Part shown: piece after piece, positions 1 to 8,619 of the stretch | Numbering within the stretch: position 1 is the first letter of the stretch | Layout of the letters: every line of letters begins with the position of its first letter | Source of the DNA: Salinibacter altiplanensis | Lineage (GTDB): Bacteria > Bacteroidota > Rhodothermia > Rhodothermales > Salinibacteraceae | DNA: 64,000 nucleotides | NCBI RefSeq assembly: GCF_002894645.1 | Contig: NZ_NCQY01000030.1 | Span: 591,859-655,858 of the forward strand | Reading direction: 5' to 3' | Position numbers and translations under genes: made by a program | Notes under the pieces: generated by a model | Told to the model about the DNA's origin: nothing | Databases searched by the model: none | What the model saw: only the letters and a program-made list of their open reading frames with translations

Positions 1-1070
1 ACGTGGAGCCGGACGACCCCCGCAGCTACTACTCGGTCGCCCGTCGCCTGTCGGAGGAAATCCCCAATTCGGTCTACCTGAACCAGTACGACAATCCCGC
101 CAACGCGAAGGCCCACTACGAGACCACCGGGCCGGAGCTGTGGGAACAGACGGAGGGCGACATTACGCACTTTGTGGCGGGGGCCGGCACGGGCGGCACC
201 ATCAGTGGCACGGCACGCTACCTGAAGGAGCAGGACGAGGACGTCAACGTGATCGGCGTGGACCCCGGCGGGTCAGTTTTCCACAAGTACTTCCACGAGG
301 GCGTCTTCGACGAGGACGAGATCTACCCCTACTTCACCGAGGGCGTGGGCGAGGACATTCTGCCGGAGAACATGGACTTTGACGTCGTGGACGATTTCGT
401 GGAGGTCAACGACAAGGCCGCCATGCAGATGACACGCCGATTGGCCCAGGAGGAAGGCCTCTTCATCGGACAATCCTGCGGGATGGCCGTCGCCGGCACC
501 CTTCAATGGGTTGAGGCCCACCGCGAGGCCCTCTCCCCGGACGACGTGGTGGTCGTCCTGCTCCCGGACTCCGGCTTCCGATACCTCTCGAAGACCTACA
601 ACGACGACTGGATGCAGGACCACGGCTTCCTCGAGAAAAGCCCCGACGTCACAGCCGACAAGGTGCTAAACGGCCAGCCGGGCGAGGCCGACGTGATCGC
701 CGCCGCGCCGGACGATAATCTCGGCGACGTGATCGAAACCATGACCGACCAGAGCATCTCCCAAATGCCCGTTCTGGACGAGGAGCAGGAGGTCGTCGGC
801 AGCATCACCGAAACACGCATCCTCAACGAGCTCATCGAGGACGCGGAGTCCCGCGAGGCCCCTGTGCGCGAAATTATGGGCACCCCGTTTCCGGTGGTCC
901 CCGCCTCCCTGCACCTCGAACACCTTTCCGCCTACCTGGAGGAAGAAGCGGGCGCCGTCCTCGTCGACCACGGCCCGGAGCGCCAGGGCGACTACTCGAT
1001 CCTGACGAAAAGCGACCTGATCAGTGCGCTCGCCGATGTCGGGCAGAGCAACGGCAACGGGGCGGCGTAG
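1..1070 (+). CDS. Cystathionine beta-synthase / cysteine-synthase family protein, C-terminal part (5' truncated by window)
   Basis: The reading frame is open from the left edge, so the true start and the PLP-binding lysine lie outside the window. The visible 355 residues show the glycine-rich PLP-phosphate loop GTGGTISGT (about residues 62-70) and the fold-type II tail with SCGMAVAG. Two CBS-type repeats follow, at about 215-285 and 290-345, carrying motifs such as MPVLDEEQEVVGSITE. PLP domain plus CBS pair is the layout of cystathionine beta-synthase and related cysteine synthases, which make or use cystathionine or cysteine in the cytoplasm; the CBS pair normally senses adenosyl ligands. 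The protein is very acidic, as expected of a salt-in halophile. Exact substrate cannot be settled without the N-terminal half. Confidence 0.85.
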   Translation, partial: VEPDDPRSYYSVARRLSEEIPNSVYLNQYDNPANAKAHYETTGPELWEQTEGDITHFVAGAGTGGTISGTARYLKEQDEDVNVIGVDPGGSVFHKYFHEGVFDEDEIYPYFTEGVGEDILPENMDFDVVDDFVEVNDKAAMQMTRRLAQEEGLFIGQSCGMAVAGTLQWVEAHREALSPDDVVVVLLPDSGFRYLSKTYNDDWMQDHGFLEKSPDVTADKVLNGQPGEADVIAAAPDDNLGDVIETMTDQSISQMPVLDEEQEVVGSITETRILNELIEDAESREAPVREIMGTPFPVVPASLHLEHLSAYLEEEAGAVLVDHGPERQGDYSILTKSDLISALADVGQSNGNGAA

Positions 1071-1124
1071 CAAGGCCCGGCTCGACCGCTTTTCTTTCCT
1101 CCCCCGCAACGTCATCCCCCGTCG

Positions 1125-3080
1125 ATGTCCAACGCTGAGCCGCCGCCTCCCTCCTCCAGGGAGGTTGCCAAAGTGTTTTCTTCTCTCCTCCCTGGAGAGG
1201 CGCCCAATCAGACGGTCCGCACCGGTCACCTCCGGATGCCGGACTTCGACGGCCTGCACGAGGTCCCCGACGAGCTTCCTCTCGAGGTGGACGAGGACAC
1301 AGGCGAGGGAACCTACGCAAATTCGGTCCTGGTCCGCTCCTCTCCGGAGGAGGTCGTGCTGGACTTCATTCGGATCGTGCCCGGGACGATGCGGGCCCGT
1401 CTCAAGAGTCGGGTAATCGTGTCCCCCCAGAACGCCGAACGCCTGCTCGACGCCCTGGAGGAACGCCTTGCCCCCCACCCGAGCCCGACGGACGACCCGG
1501 ACGAACCACACTCCTCGTCCACGGCCCCTCCGATGGCAGAACGCGATTTCGACCCGGGCTCTCTTCCCCCGGAAAACGGCCACGCCTCGTCGGAGGCGGG
1601 CGCTTCCGACTCAGTGCCCACCGTAGAGCCCGAACTGCTTACGGCCACCTTTTCCCTGTCGGGCGACGCGCTGCACTGCAATTCCCCGTGGACCTCAATC
1701 CTCGGCCCCCCCGACCAGCCGTGGGCCCGCCTGTCCGAGGAGGATCGGGACACGGCCGAGTCCGCGGTGCTTCGGGCCCGAAAGGGAGCCCTCGTTACCA
1801 ACCGACTCGTCTCCGCCCAGACCCACCACCGGGAGGAGCCCTTCCCGGTCCTGCTGGACTTTATTCCCGTTCGCGACGACACCTCCGGGGAGAGCGGTCC
1901 CCGTGCCGTCACGGCAAGCGGCGAAGTGCTCGCCGAACCGCCGTCCTGGATGCTGAGCCAGACCCAGCGGCACCGCATGGAGACCCTCGGCCGCATGACC
2001 ATGGGCGTGGCCCACGACCTGAACAACTTGCTGAGCGGCCTGATCGGTCACATCGAGCTCCTCAAGGACCAGGCGGACCGGGCCTCGTTGACCGACTCGA
2101 TCCGCCCCTCCATCGAGACGATCGAAACGACGGCGGAGGACGGCGCAGCCCTCATCGAGAAGCTCCAACGCTACATCCGCCACGACACGCAGCAGCACTT
2201 CGAGCCCCTCAGCCTGACGGACCTGATCGAGGAGTGTATTACCCTCACGGAGCCCTACTGGTACAACGAGCCCCGCCGCCAGGGCATCGAAATTTCGGTC
2301 GAGACCGACCTGGAAGACGTACCAAACATTTTGGGGGCCGCGTCCGAGCTGCGCGAGGTGTTCGTCAACCTCGTCCTGAATGCCGTCCAGGCCATGCCGG
2401 AGGGCGGCACGCTCCGCTTCGACACGTATACGGACCGGGCCGAGCAGGTCTCCGTGACGGTTAGCGACACGGGCATCGGGATGAGCGACGAGGTGCAGCA
2501 AAACATCTTCGAGCCGCTGTTCACCACCAAGGGCGACGACGGCACCGGCATGGGCCTCGCGGCCAGCTACGGCATCGTGCAGGAGCACGAAGGAACCATC
2601 GACGTCTCCTCCGAGCCCGGCGAGGGCACCCAGTTCACCCTCACCTTCCCCCCCGCGGAGGGAAACCCAGCCCCGGTCGCGGACGACCCGGGGGAGGATG
2701 CCTCCGACGACACGACGACGCCCGAAGGGGTCTCCATCCTCGTGGTGGACGACGAAGAAATGGTCCGTTCGACCGTCACCCGTCTCCTCACGCTCAGCGG
2801 ACACGAGGTGGACCGGGCCGCGTCGGGCGCCGAGGCCCTGGACCTGTTTTCCGCTGACAAATACGACATCGTATTTACCGACTTCGGCATGCCCGAGATG
2901 ACGGGCGCAGAGCTGGCCCACGCCCTCAAGGACGAGGCCCCGGATCTTCCCATTGTCCTGCTGACCGGCTACACCGAGACCGAGTCCGCGCACGACCGGG
3001 TCGATGGCATTCTTTCCAAGCCCTTTAAGCGCGACGAGCTCGACACCGCCATCCAGAAGCACGTCGTCTCGTCGTCCTAA
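1125..3080 (+). CDS. Hybrid sensor histidine kinase/response regulator with N-terminal DUF3467-like domain
   Basis: 651 residues. Residues about 62-116 (YANSVLVRSSPEEVVLDF ... SPQNAERLLDALEERL) resemble the small DUF3467 domain. A proline/acid-rich linker follows, then a PAS-like segment (about 170-255), a HisKA helix with the phospho-acceptor His297 in GVAHDLNN, and a HATPase with the N box NLVLNAVQ and the G boxes SDTGIGM and GTGMGLA. The C-terminal receiver has phospho-acceptor Asp586 and the DDEE acidic pocket. No transmembrane segment is evident, so it is probably a cytoplasmic phosphorelay kinase. It lies 54 bp after the CBS-type gene and may be co-transcribed with it. The input signal and the partner phosphotransfer protein are unknown. 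The DUF3467 fusion is unusual. Confidence 0.9.
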   Translation: MSNAEPPPPSSREVAKVFSSLLPGEAPNQTVRTGHLRMPDFDGLHEVPDELPLEVDEDTGEGTYANSVLVRSSPEEVVLDFIRIVPGTMRARLKSRVIVSPQNAERLLDALEERLAPHPSPTDDPDEPHSSSTAPPMAERDFDPGSLPPENGHASSEAGASDSVPTVEPELLTATFSLSGDALHCNSPWTSILGPPDQPWARLSEEDRDTAESAVLRARKGALVTNRLVSAQTHHREEPFPVLLDFIPVRDDTSGESGPRAVTASGEVLAEPPSWMLSQTQRHRMETLGRMTMGVAHDLNNLLSGLIGHIELLKDQADRASLTDSIRPSIETIETTAEDGAALIEKLQRYIRHDTQQHFEPLSLTDLIEECITLTEPYWYNEPRRQGIEISVETDLEDVPNILGAASELREVFVNLVLNAVQAMPEGGTLRFDTYTDRAEQVSVTVSDTGIGMSDEVQQNIFEPLFTTKGDDGTGMGLAASYGIVQEHEGTIDVSSEPGEGTQFTLTFPPAEGNPAPVADDPGEDASDDTTTPEGVSILVVDDEEMVRSTVTRLLTLSGHEVDRAASGAEALDLFSADKYDIVFTDFGMPEMTGAELAHALKDEAPDLPIVLLTGYTETESAHDRVDGILSKPFKRDELDTAIQKHVVSSS

Positions 3081-3169
3081 CCTTTCTTTTTCCCGCCCCC
3101 GAGGAACGCCTCCTTCGGAAGCGCGGGCGCAAGAGGCGTGGCCATCGGCAGGACATGCGGCCAGGTTTC

Positions 3170-3412
3170 CTACGCGTCCGACTCAGGGTCCTGGCGGGGA
3201 GTTTCTTCGATTACCTGAGCCTCTTCAATGTTCGGGTCGAGCTCGCGGTCGAACGCCTTCTTGGACTCGGCGGCGATGGTCGAGACCCGATCGGCAGTCG
3301 CGTCGACCAGGTTGGCCGTCACGCGGAGTAGGGCTCCGCCCGCATAGACCGTCTTCCCGAACCAGTTCAGGTTGTGGGGGACGTGGCACTCCGAGGGACG
3401 CTCGTGGGACAT
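3170..3412 (-). CDS. Hypothetical small protein, 80 aa
   Basis: I do not recognise this protein. The frame is open up to a TTG at 3475, but the ATG at 3412 gives the more credible start (MSHERPSECHVPHNLNWFGK). The central part, TVYAGGALLRVTANLVDATADRV, is an amphipathic or membrane-associated helix. The tail (ELDPNIEEAQVIEETPRQDP) is acidic and probably disordered. It follows another small gene on the same strand (3478-3744) and the two may form one transcript. No catalytic motif is visible. Confidence 0.5.
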   Translation of the reverse strand: MSHERPSECHVPHNLNWFGKTVYAGGALLRVTANLVDATADRVSTIAAESKKAFDRELDPNIEEAQVIEETPRQDPESDA

Positions 3413-3477
3413 GCAGCGGGGCGGGTCGGTTGGAAAGGGGATTGTGGGCACCATAGACCGCGAGATCGCACGCAAGG

Positions 3478-3744
3478 CTACGTGTCGGAGGCTCCTCCTT
3501 CCTGTGGGGCCTGCCGCTGGGCCGTCTCCGGTTCTGCGGCGCCCGGCCCGGGGTCCCGGGGCGTCCCGGACGGTCGGTGCGAACGACGAATCACGTCCTG
3601 AAGCCCATCGGCAAGCACCGCCCCCATCTGCTCGATGCCCCTCGCGAGGGCCGAGGCGGAGGCCTCAATAAGGAACTGGGCCTGCTGCTCGGTCTCCAGC
3701 TCGTCGAAACGGCGGCGTGTCTGTTCGTAGTTGTCGGATGACAT
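3478..3744 (-). CDS. Hypothetical small helical protein, 88 aa
   Basis: I do not recognise this protein. The first 50 residues (EQTRRRFDELETEQQAQFLI, then EASASALARGIEQMGAVLAD) are predicted to be helical, in the style of phasin or small granule-associated proteins. The tail is rich in Pro, Gly, Glu and Gln and probably disordered. It is the first gene of a small leftward pair with 3170-3412, separated by about 65 bp. The resemblance to phasins is compositional only, so no function is assigned. Confidence 0.5.
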   Translation of the reverse strand: MSSDNYEQTRRRFDELETEQQAQFLIEASASALARGIEQMGAVLADGLQDVIRRSHRPSGTPRDPGPGAAEPETAQRQAPQEGGASDT

Positions 3745-3861
3745 GGAAACGAACTGTTTGGCGGGAAGCCTCGTTCGAGGGATGCTGTCTCAATGGGTAT
3801 GGTACTGAGGCGCACTGAGCAGACGCACAGCAAGAGCAGATGGTTTCTCGATCAGGCAGTT

Positions 3862-4836
3862 ATGGCTTCTTCCCCCCCGGCGGACACGTCCGAAGGCCCT
3901 TTCCTCAAGGGAATCGTGACCAGCTCAACCGGCAGTTGGTACGACGTGCAGGTCGGGGACCGGACCATTCCCTCCCGAATGCGGGGCAAGTTCCGGCTGA
4001 CCCGACAGGACGTCACCAACCCGATTGCCGTCGGGGATCGGGTGACGCTCCGCGTGGCGGACGAGGACCAGACGGGGTTCATCACAGAGATCCACGACCG
4101 CACGAACAAGCTGAGCCGGCGCGCCGCGGGGCCCCGAGAGGGGCAGGAGCACATTCTCGTGGCCAATGTCGACCGCATCTGGAGCGTACAGGCCGTGCGG
4201 CGGCCCGTCCTCAACCCACGGTTTCTCGACCGCCTGCTCGTGGGGGCGGCCGCGCAGGACGTCCCGGCGGGCCTGATCATCAACAAGATTGATCTCATGA
4301 CGCGGGACGACCTGCCGGACGTCATGGACCTCCACCTTCGGTACGCCGACCTCGATTTTCCAGTGCTTGCGACGAGTGCCACGGAGGAGTGTGGGCTCGA
4401 CCGACTCCGCAACGCCTTCGAGGGGCAAATCAATGCGGTTACCGGCCCCTCCGGTGCCGGCAAGTCGACCCTCCTCAATGCCCTGGAGCCGGACCTCAAC
4501 CTTCGGACGGGGAACGTGAGCGCATCGACCGAGAAGGGCACGCACACCACGACCCACGCTGAACTGCACGCCCTCTCGGGCGACAGCTACGTGGTGGACA
4601 CGCCCGGCGTCCGGGAATTCGGGGTGCGCGACGTGCACCCGAAGGACCTGGCCTACTACTTTCCCGATCTCGCCCCCTACGTCAACGCCTGCCAGTTTCC
4701 GGACTGTACACACGACCATGAGCCCGGCTGCGCCGTGAAGGCCGCCGTGGAGCGGGGCGACATTCACACGGAGCGGCACGAGAGCTATCTGGCCATTCTG
4801 GAGTCACTGCGAGAGGAACACACCCCGGAGTATTGA
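3862..4836 (+). CDS. rsgA: Ribosome small-subunit-dependent GTPase RsgA
   Basis: RsgA is a circularly permuted GTPase that acts in late maturation of the 30S subunit. Counted from the ATG at 3862 (324 aa), an N-terminal OB fold is followed by the permuted motif order: NKID at 141-144 (G4), GPSGAGKST at 195-203 (G1) and DTPG at 246-249 (G3). A zinc-binding knot follows with Cys277, Cys282, His284 and Cys290. The frame extends upstream to 3793, but those 23 residues are not family-like, so I chose the internal ATG. The length is normal for the family. It is divergent from the small genes to the left and convergent with topA. Confidence 0.95.
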   Translation: MASSPPADTSEGPFLKGIVTSSTGSWYDVQVGDRTIPSRMRGKFRLTRQDVTNPIAVGDRVTLRVADEDQTGFITEIHDRTNKLSRRAAGPREGQEHILVANVDRIWSVQAVRRPVLNPRFLDRLLVGAAAQDVPAGLIINKIDLMTRDDLPDVMDLHLRYADLDFPVLATSATEECGLDRLRNAFEGQINAVTGPSGAGKSTLLNALEPDLNLRTGNVSASTEKGTHTTTHAELHALSGDSYVVDTPGVREFGVRDVHPKDLAYYFPDLAPYVNACQFPDCTHDHEPGCAVKAAVERGDIHTERHESYLAILESLREEHTPEY

Positions 4837-4905
4837 CGCAGGGCCCGTGGCGCGGGACTGTGGCGGCTCGCGCCTCACGTCTCACGGTTCGAGAATCACT
4901 CCCCC

Positions 4906-7494
4906 TTACTCCCGCACCTTCTGGGTCGCTGTGTCCCCCTTCTCCGCCAGCAGGTCGAGGGCGTCGTCCATCGTTACGTCGTCGATCGACTGGTCGTCCT
5001 TGAGGGAGGCGTTGGTGCCGTCGTGCTTCACGTACGGCCCGTAGCGCCCATTCCAGACCTCGACCGGCTCGTCCGACCCCGGGTGCGGGCCGAGGACCCG
5101 GTCCGGCTTGTTGCGATTCTCCTTGCGCCGGATCAGTTCGAGGGCACGCTCCTGCTCCACCTCCAGCACATCATCGCCCGTCTGCAGCGAGGCGAAGGTC
5201 CCCTCATGCCGCACGTAGGGACCGTAGCGGCCAATGTTGGCCTCCACCTCCTTCCCAGTGTCCGGATGCTCTCCGAGCGTACGGGGCAGGTCAACGATCC
5301 GGACGCCAAGGTCGAAATCGACCTCTTCGGGCTCCACGTCCGGCGGGAGCGACACACGCTTCGGATCGTCCTCCTCCTCGTCGTCACCGAGCTGGATGTA
5401 CGGGCCGTAGGGGCCCGACTTAAGCAAGACTGGCAGATTGGCCTCCGGGTGAATGCCAAGCACACGGTCCCCGCGGTTCGCCTCCTCCAGAATCTCGCGC
5501 AGGCGCTCTTCCGTCGTGTCTCCGGGCGCCAGGTCGTCGGGAATCGAGGCCGTGACGGTCGTTCCGTCCATCTCGCCTTCCACGTAGGGGCCGTACTTGC
5601 CCACACGCACCACGCACTCGCCCCACTGATCCGGAAACGACATTTCGCTGATCTCCTTGGGGTCGATCTCGTCGAGCCCCTCTTCCACCCGGGTCTCTAC
5701 GCCCTCGTCGCCCTCGTAAAAGTCCTGCAGGTAGGGGGTCGGGTCCTTCTGGCCCCGAGCAATGTCGTCGAGCACTTCTTCCATCTCGGCCGTAAAGTGC
5801 ACGTCGACCAGTGGCTCAAACTGGGCCTCCATCAGGTTATTCGTGGCGAAGGCCGTAAATGTAGGCACCAGCGCGGTGCCCTTTTTCCGCACGTAGCCGC
5901 GCTGCTGGATGGTGCCGATGATGGAGGCATACGTGGACGGACGGCCGATGCCCTCCTCCTCGAGGGTCTCGACGAGAGAGGCCTCCGTGTAGCGGGACGG
6001 CGGTTTCGTTTCGTGCCCGAGTGGCTCCACCGATCGGACCTGGAAGCCTGGGTCGTCAACCGACTGCGCAGACGTTTCCCCCACGTCAAGCGACGGGAGG
6101 GGACGCTCCTGGTCCCGCAAGGCCGCTTCCGGGTCGTCGCTCCCCTCCACCAGCACGCGGAAGAAGCCGGGAAAGTCGAGCCGCTTGCCAGAGGCCCGGA
6201 AGCGGGCCACGTCGCCGTCCGCTTCGGCGTCGAAGTACACGTTCGTGTACCGGACCTTGGCGTCCGCCGTCTGGGTGGCCAGCATGCGCTTCCAGATGAG
6301 GTCGTAGAGCGCCGCCTCGATGCCGCTGAGGCCGAGTTCGTCCTTGGTTTTCATTTCCGAGCCGGCCGGCCGGATGGCCTCGTGGGCCTCCTGCGCGCTG
6401 TCCGAGGAGCTGTACTGGCGCACCCCGTCGCTCAGGTACTCGTCGCCGTACCGCTGGGCCACGGTGCGCCGGGCCCCCTTCACCGCCTCGGACGAGAGGT
6501 TCGTCGAGTCGGTCCGCATGTAGGTGATGTAGCCGTTCTCGTAGAGCGACTGCGCGACGCTCATCGTGCGGCTCGACGAAAGGTTGAGCTTGCGGTTCGC
6601 CTCCTGTTGAAGGGTGGACGTGATGAACGGCGGGAACGGCGACTTCGTGCGGGTTCGCTCTTTGATGTCGTCGATGCGCCAGGTGGTGTCGGGGAGCTGC
6701 TCCGCGAGGCCAGTGGCCTGCTCCTCGTCGAGCAACACCACGTCCTCCCCTTCGGTCAGCGACTCTTTGAGCCGCCCGGTGTCTTCGTCGAAGTCCTTCC
6801 CCGACGCAAGCCGCACCTCGTTCAGGTGCGTCATCTCGGCCTCCACCCCGATGCCCTGCTTGGCCACCTGTGCGTCGAGGTCCCAATAGGTCGCCGGCAC
6901 GAACGTAATGCGCTCCCGCTCTTTTTGCACGAGCACCCGCACCGCTACGCTCTGCACACGGCCCGCCGAGAGCTTCGGCTTGATCTTGCGCCAGAGCAGC
7001 GGCGAGATCGAGTACCCCACGAGCCGGTCCAGAATGCGGCGCGTCTGCTGCGCCTCCACGAGGTGCTGGTCGATGTCCCGCGTGTCGTCGAGCGCCTGCT
7101 GGATGGCATCCTCCGTAATCTCGTGGAAGACCATCCGCTCGATCGGCACGTCCGGATCCAGGGTGTGGATGAGGTGCCAGCCGATCGATTCGCCCTCCCG
7201 GTCTTCGTCCGTCGCGATGTAGAGCCTGTCCGCGTCCGACATGGCCTGTTTCAGGTCACGGACGACTTCTTTCTTGTCCGGCGGCACCACGTACAACGGC
7301 TCAAATCCGTTGGTCACCTTCACGCCGAGCCGGGACCAGTCTTCGTCCTTGTGCTCCGGTGGAATCTGATCCGCCGACGCAGGGAGGTCTCGGATGTGCC
7401 CCATGCTTGCCTCGACCCGATACCCGTTCTCCGGCAGGAATTCCCGGATGGTGCGGGCCTTGGTCGGAGACTCAACGACAACCAAACGTTTCAT
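4906..7494 (-). CDS. topA: DNA topoisomerase I (type IA)
   Basis: This enzyme relaxes negative supercoils through a transient 5'-phosphotyrosine link. From the ATG at 7494 (862 aa) the protein starts MKRLVVVESPTKART with the TOPRIM glutamate. The TOPRIM acidic cluster ATDEDREGE is at 94-102 and the catalytic tyrosine is Tyr325 in YITYMRTDS. The C-terminal third has at least four TopA-C-type repeats built around GxYGPYV (for example GRYGPYVRHEGTFASL). These repeats lack the four-cysteine zinc fingers found in E. coli TopA, as in many Bacteroidetes-type enzymes. The frame runs up to 7548, but the first 18 codons are not conserved in character. Confidence 0.96.
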   Translation of the reverse strand: MKRLVVVESPTKARTIREFLPENGYRVEASMGHIRDLPASADQIPPEHKDEDWSRLGVKVTNGFEPLYVVPPDKKEVVRDLKQAMSDADRLYIATDEDREGESIGWHLIHTLDPDVPIERMVFHEITEDAIQQALDDTRDIDQHLVEAQQTRRILDRLVGYSISPLLWRKIKPKLSAGRVQSVAVRVLVQKERERITFVPATYWDLDAQVAKQGIGVEAEMTHLNEVRLASGKDFDEDTGRLKESLTEGEDVVLLDEEQATGLAEQLPDTTWRIDDIKERTRTKSPFPPFITSTLQQEANRKLNLSSSRTMSVAQSLYENGYITYMRTDSTNLSSEAVKGARRTVAQRYGDEYLSDGVRQYSSSDSAQEAHEAIRPAGSEMKTKDELGLSGIEAALYDLIWKRMLATQTADAKVRYTNVYFDAEADGDVARFRASGKRLDFPGFFRVLVEGSDDPEAALRDQERPLPSLDVGETSAQSVDDPGFQVRSVEPLGHETKPPSRYTEASLVETLEEEGIGRPSTYASIIGTIQQRGYVRKKGTALVPTFTAFATNNLMEAQFEPLVDVHFTAEMEEVLDDIARGQKDPTPYLQDFYEGDEGVETRVEEGLDEIDPKEISEMSFPDQWGECVVRVGKYGPYVEGEMDGTTVTASIPDDLAPGDTTEERLREILEEANRGDRVLGIHPEANLPVLLKSGPYGPYIQLGDDEEEDDPKRVSLPPDVEPEEVDFDLGVRIVDLPRTLGEHPDTGKEVEANIGRYGPYVRHEGTFASLQTGDDVLEVEQERALELIRRKENRNKPDRVLGPHPGSDEPVEVWNGRYGPYVKHDGTNASLKDDQSIDDVTMDDALDLLAEKGDTATQKVRE

Positions 7495-7696
7495 AGAGAC
7501 TGGAGGGGGGAAGGTGATGAAGAGACAGCCGGACGGCAGCCGGGCCACACAATGGCTCGTCGAAAAAAGAGGGCCGGTAGATCACGCTCGCTACGGGACG
7601 GTCGTTCCGAGGTGACTTGTGACCGATGTGTTTTGAACCGGGCACGACGTTCGCGCACCCTCTTTCGAACTGGCCCATCGCGCCCACAGAGGCCTA

Positions 7697-7740
7697 CAAT
7701 AAAAAAGAGCCCGGCACCGGACGAGCCGGCACCGAGCTCC
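7697..7740 (-). terminator. Rho-independent terminator of dps
   Basis: Read on the minus strand, a GC-rich stem (7726-7738 pairing with 7708-7720, including some G-U pairs) with a 5-nt loop is followed by a run of six T. It lies 45-90 bp after the dps stop codon, in the right position to end that transcript before topA. Confidence 0.75.
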
Positions 7741-7783
7741 GGGGCGTGTCCGTTCTCGGGAACGCCAGGACGTCGGAGACAAA

Positions 7784-8365
7784 CTAGGCAACCTCCCCGT
7801 TGGGCCGTCCGTGCTCCAGGCTGTCCTCGCCCAGAAAGTGATCGAGGTGGTGCGCGCGATCTTCAACCTTGGTCAGCACCTTCTTGAGCGTGCGCTCGGT
7901 GCCCGGGTCGCCAAGGTCTTGCGCCTCCGCGATGACCTCCCGAAGGGTTTCCGCAAGGGTCCGCTCCCCGTCGAGGTCATGCCGAAGCATTTGCCGGATG
8001 CGGTAGGTGCCCTCCGGCTCGTGCTCCACGTGAGAAAGCTCGGCCTGGGCGTCCGGGGCGCTGGTCGGGATGCCGCCGAGGGCCGTAATGCGTTCCGCCA
8101 CGCGGTCGAGGTACTTGTGGACCTCCTCGTAGTTTTCTTCGAGGAACATGTGGAGGTCGTTGAACTGCGGTCCCTCTACGAGCCAGTGGTGCTTCTGGTA
8201 CTGATGGTACAGGGTCCAGAGCGTGCACTGAATCTCGTCAAGCTTCGGAATCAACTGCTCGGCAACCTCCTGGTCCAGCCCGATCGGGTTGTCCTCGATC
8301 ATCTGTTGCGGGCGCCAGGGCTCCTTGTGTGCGGTGTCGGTGGTTTCGGTCTTGGTCGTGGGCAT
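7784..8365 (-). CDS. dps: Dps-family ferritin-like DNA-protection protein
   Basis: 193 residues forming a four-helix-bundle ferritin-like protein. Dps proteins form 12-subunit shells that oxidise and store iron and shield DNA during starvation or peroxide stress. The Dps signature is visible in the first helices: YHQYQKHHWLVEGPQFNDLH, then an EENYEEVHKYLDRVAERI helix with the ferroxidase His/Asp/Glu set, followed by ALGG. The N-terminal tail (about 35 residues) is hydrophilic, and the acidic composition matches the halophile proteome. It is monocistronic, with its own terminator. Iron or peroxide regulation is likely from the family, but no operator is recognisable upstream. Confidence 0.9.
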   Translation of the reverse strand: MPTTKTETTDTAHKEPWRPQQMIEDNPIGLDQEVAEQLIPKLDEIQCTLWTLYHQYQKHHWLVEGPQFNDLHMFLEENYEEVHKYLDRVAERITALGGIPTSAPDAQAELSHVEHEPEGTYRIRQMLRHDLDGERTLAETLREVIAEAQDLGDPGTERTLKKVLTKVEDRAHHLDHFLGEDSLEHGRPNGEVA

Positions 8366-8532
8366 ATTGGTTGAGGTACTGGGTTATTCAGGGGATGCGG
8401 TGTCGGAGTGTCGCGTCGGGCGTGTCAGCTCGCCTTAAGCCCTAGTGACACACTGACGGTGTTCTTTCGGTTGGAGGGTCGAAGCGGCCCGCCAGATGGC
8501 ACTAATACATTGCACAAATCCAGTGCCACACT

Positions 8533-8571
8533 GGGCCCGTTCGTTTTCTGTTGCGTCGTCGTAACGGGCCC
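8533..8571. repeat. 9-bp inverted repeat (GGGCCCGTT / AACGGGCCC) between acyl-CoA dehydrogenase and dps
   Basis: A perfect 9-bp inverted repeat with a 21-nt spacer lies about 50 bp after the stop of the leftward acyl-CoA dehydrogenase gene. It has no T-run on either side, so it may be a factor-dependent terminator, an mRNA-stabilising hairpin or an operator for dps. The surrounding 8366-8619 gap holds no convincing gene. Confidence 0.4.
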
Positions 8572-8619
8572 CGTCATGGCGCAGGAGTTCGTTCCCGCTC
8601 GCGGGCGTCCTGTCGGCCC

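Noticed and set aside
1695..3062. Minus-strand frame of 455 codons opposite the histidine kinase
   Set aside because: Shadow frame; the kinase on the plus strand has all family motifs.
5023..7887. Long plus-strand frame of 954 codons opposite topA
   Set aside because: It is the shadow of topA: high GC leaves the complementary frame open. Its protein is rich in Arg, His, Val and Leu, without motifs, and unlike the acidic proteome.
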